A stretch of DNA of 64,000 nt, taken from assembly GCA_024734495.1 (NCBI GenBank), contig JALMQS010000085.1, positions 11,085,044-11,149,043 on the forward strand, in the 5' to 3' direction. The position numbers and the translations under genes were made by a program. Source of the DNA: Forficula auricularia (Eukaryota; Arthropoda; Insecta; Dermaptera; Forficulidae). Below, piece after piece: positions 63,930-64,000 of this stretch. Position 1 is the stretch's first letter. Every line of letters begins with the position of its first letter. The notes under the pieces were generated by a model that saw only the letters and a list, made by a program, of their open reading frames with translations, had not been told where the DNA came from and ran no database searches.

Positions 63930-64000
63930 GGCGACTGTGGGTCAGTGGGTAGAGTGCTGGCTCGCTGACTCGAAGATCGCTGGTTCGAGACCGAGTCTCG
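63930..64000 (+). tRNA. tRNA-like sequence (SINE head or tRNA gene), cut by the window end
   Basis: GGCGACTGTGGGTCAGTGGG then TAGAGTGC (A-box TGGGTCAGTGGG) and CGCTGGTTCGAGACC (B-box GGTTCGAGACC) at the right spacing. I could not form a clean anticodon arm, so a SINE head is more likely than a functional tRNA. The 3' acceptor half is beyond the window. Confidence 0.4.

Noticed and set aside
63930..64000. Functional tRNA gene
   Set aside because: A and B boxes are present but I could not pair a clean anticodon stem, and the 3' half is outside the window; listed only as tRNA-like.

Overview
This window is eukaryotic DNA, strongly AT-rich and intron-bearing, most likely from an insect. The evidence is a tandem pair of split sugar-transporter genes with consensus GT-AG introns, plus many remnants of animal-type mobile elements: Penelope-like elements, RTE-like and Jockey/CR1-like LINEs, Tc1/mariner-type DNA transposons, tRNA-derived SINEs and long-inverted-repeat (foldback) elements. 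There is no bacterial operon structure. The exact order cannot be fixed from sequence alone. Most of the 64 kb is repeats or AT-rich sequence in which I see no gene.

Layout. 1-333: broken copy of a repetitive unknown protein. 571-6202 (minus): first four coding exons of transporter copy 1, whose last exon lies left of the window. Its introns hold a LINE remnant, two SINE copies, a small inverted-repeat element and a 'CCGACTTC' foldback. 6203-7806: upstream block that recurs beside copy 2. 10380-13535: a hammerhead-like sequence, then a long-TIR element interrupted by an 'ACTTTATCCAA' element with a 119-bp tandem array. 14543-23761 (minus): transporter copy 2, complete as five exons (452 aa). 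Its first intron carries a Penelope-like element that was itself hit by an RTE-like LINE. Both insertions have readable target-site duplications, and copy 1 preserves the empty Penelope target.

26.6-31.5 kb: two 'CCGACTTC' foldbacks, a hairpin with two hammerhead-like motifs, an element full of ATATGCA motifs, and a segment repeated at 41.5 kb. 32.4-37.1 kb: more foldbacks with hammerhead-like motifs, a palindrome of about 1 kb built from tRNA-like mini-elements, and a Penelope remnant. 37.7-43 kb: another ACTTTATCCAA element, a 0.6-kb foldback and a LINE tail. 44.1 and 48.5 kb: two candidate exons of an unrecognised plus-strand gene. 47-52 kb: LINE remnants. 53-54.4 kb: a DDE transposon with inverted repeats of about 290 bp. 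56.5-57.8 kb: a reversed ACTTTATCCAA element. 60.1-61.2 kb: a third Penelope copy with its hammerhead-like motif. 61.56-62.24 kb: a diverged satellite of about 101 bp. The end of the window enters a tRNA-like sequence.

The two transporter genes are head-to-tail products of a duplication that predates the Penelope insertion. The most interesting system is the set of compact hammerhead-ribozyme-like motifs (CUGANGA, one extra base, stem II, GAA, then a 4-nt palindrome ACGU or AUAU). They recur beside Penelope reading frames and in inverted pairs that form coding-free foldback elements.
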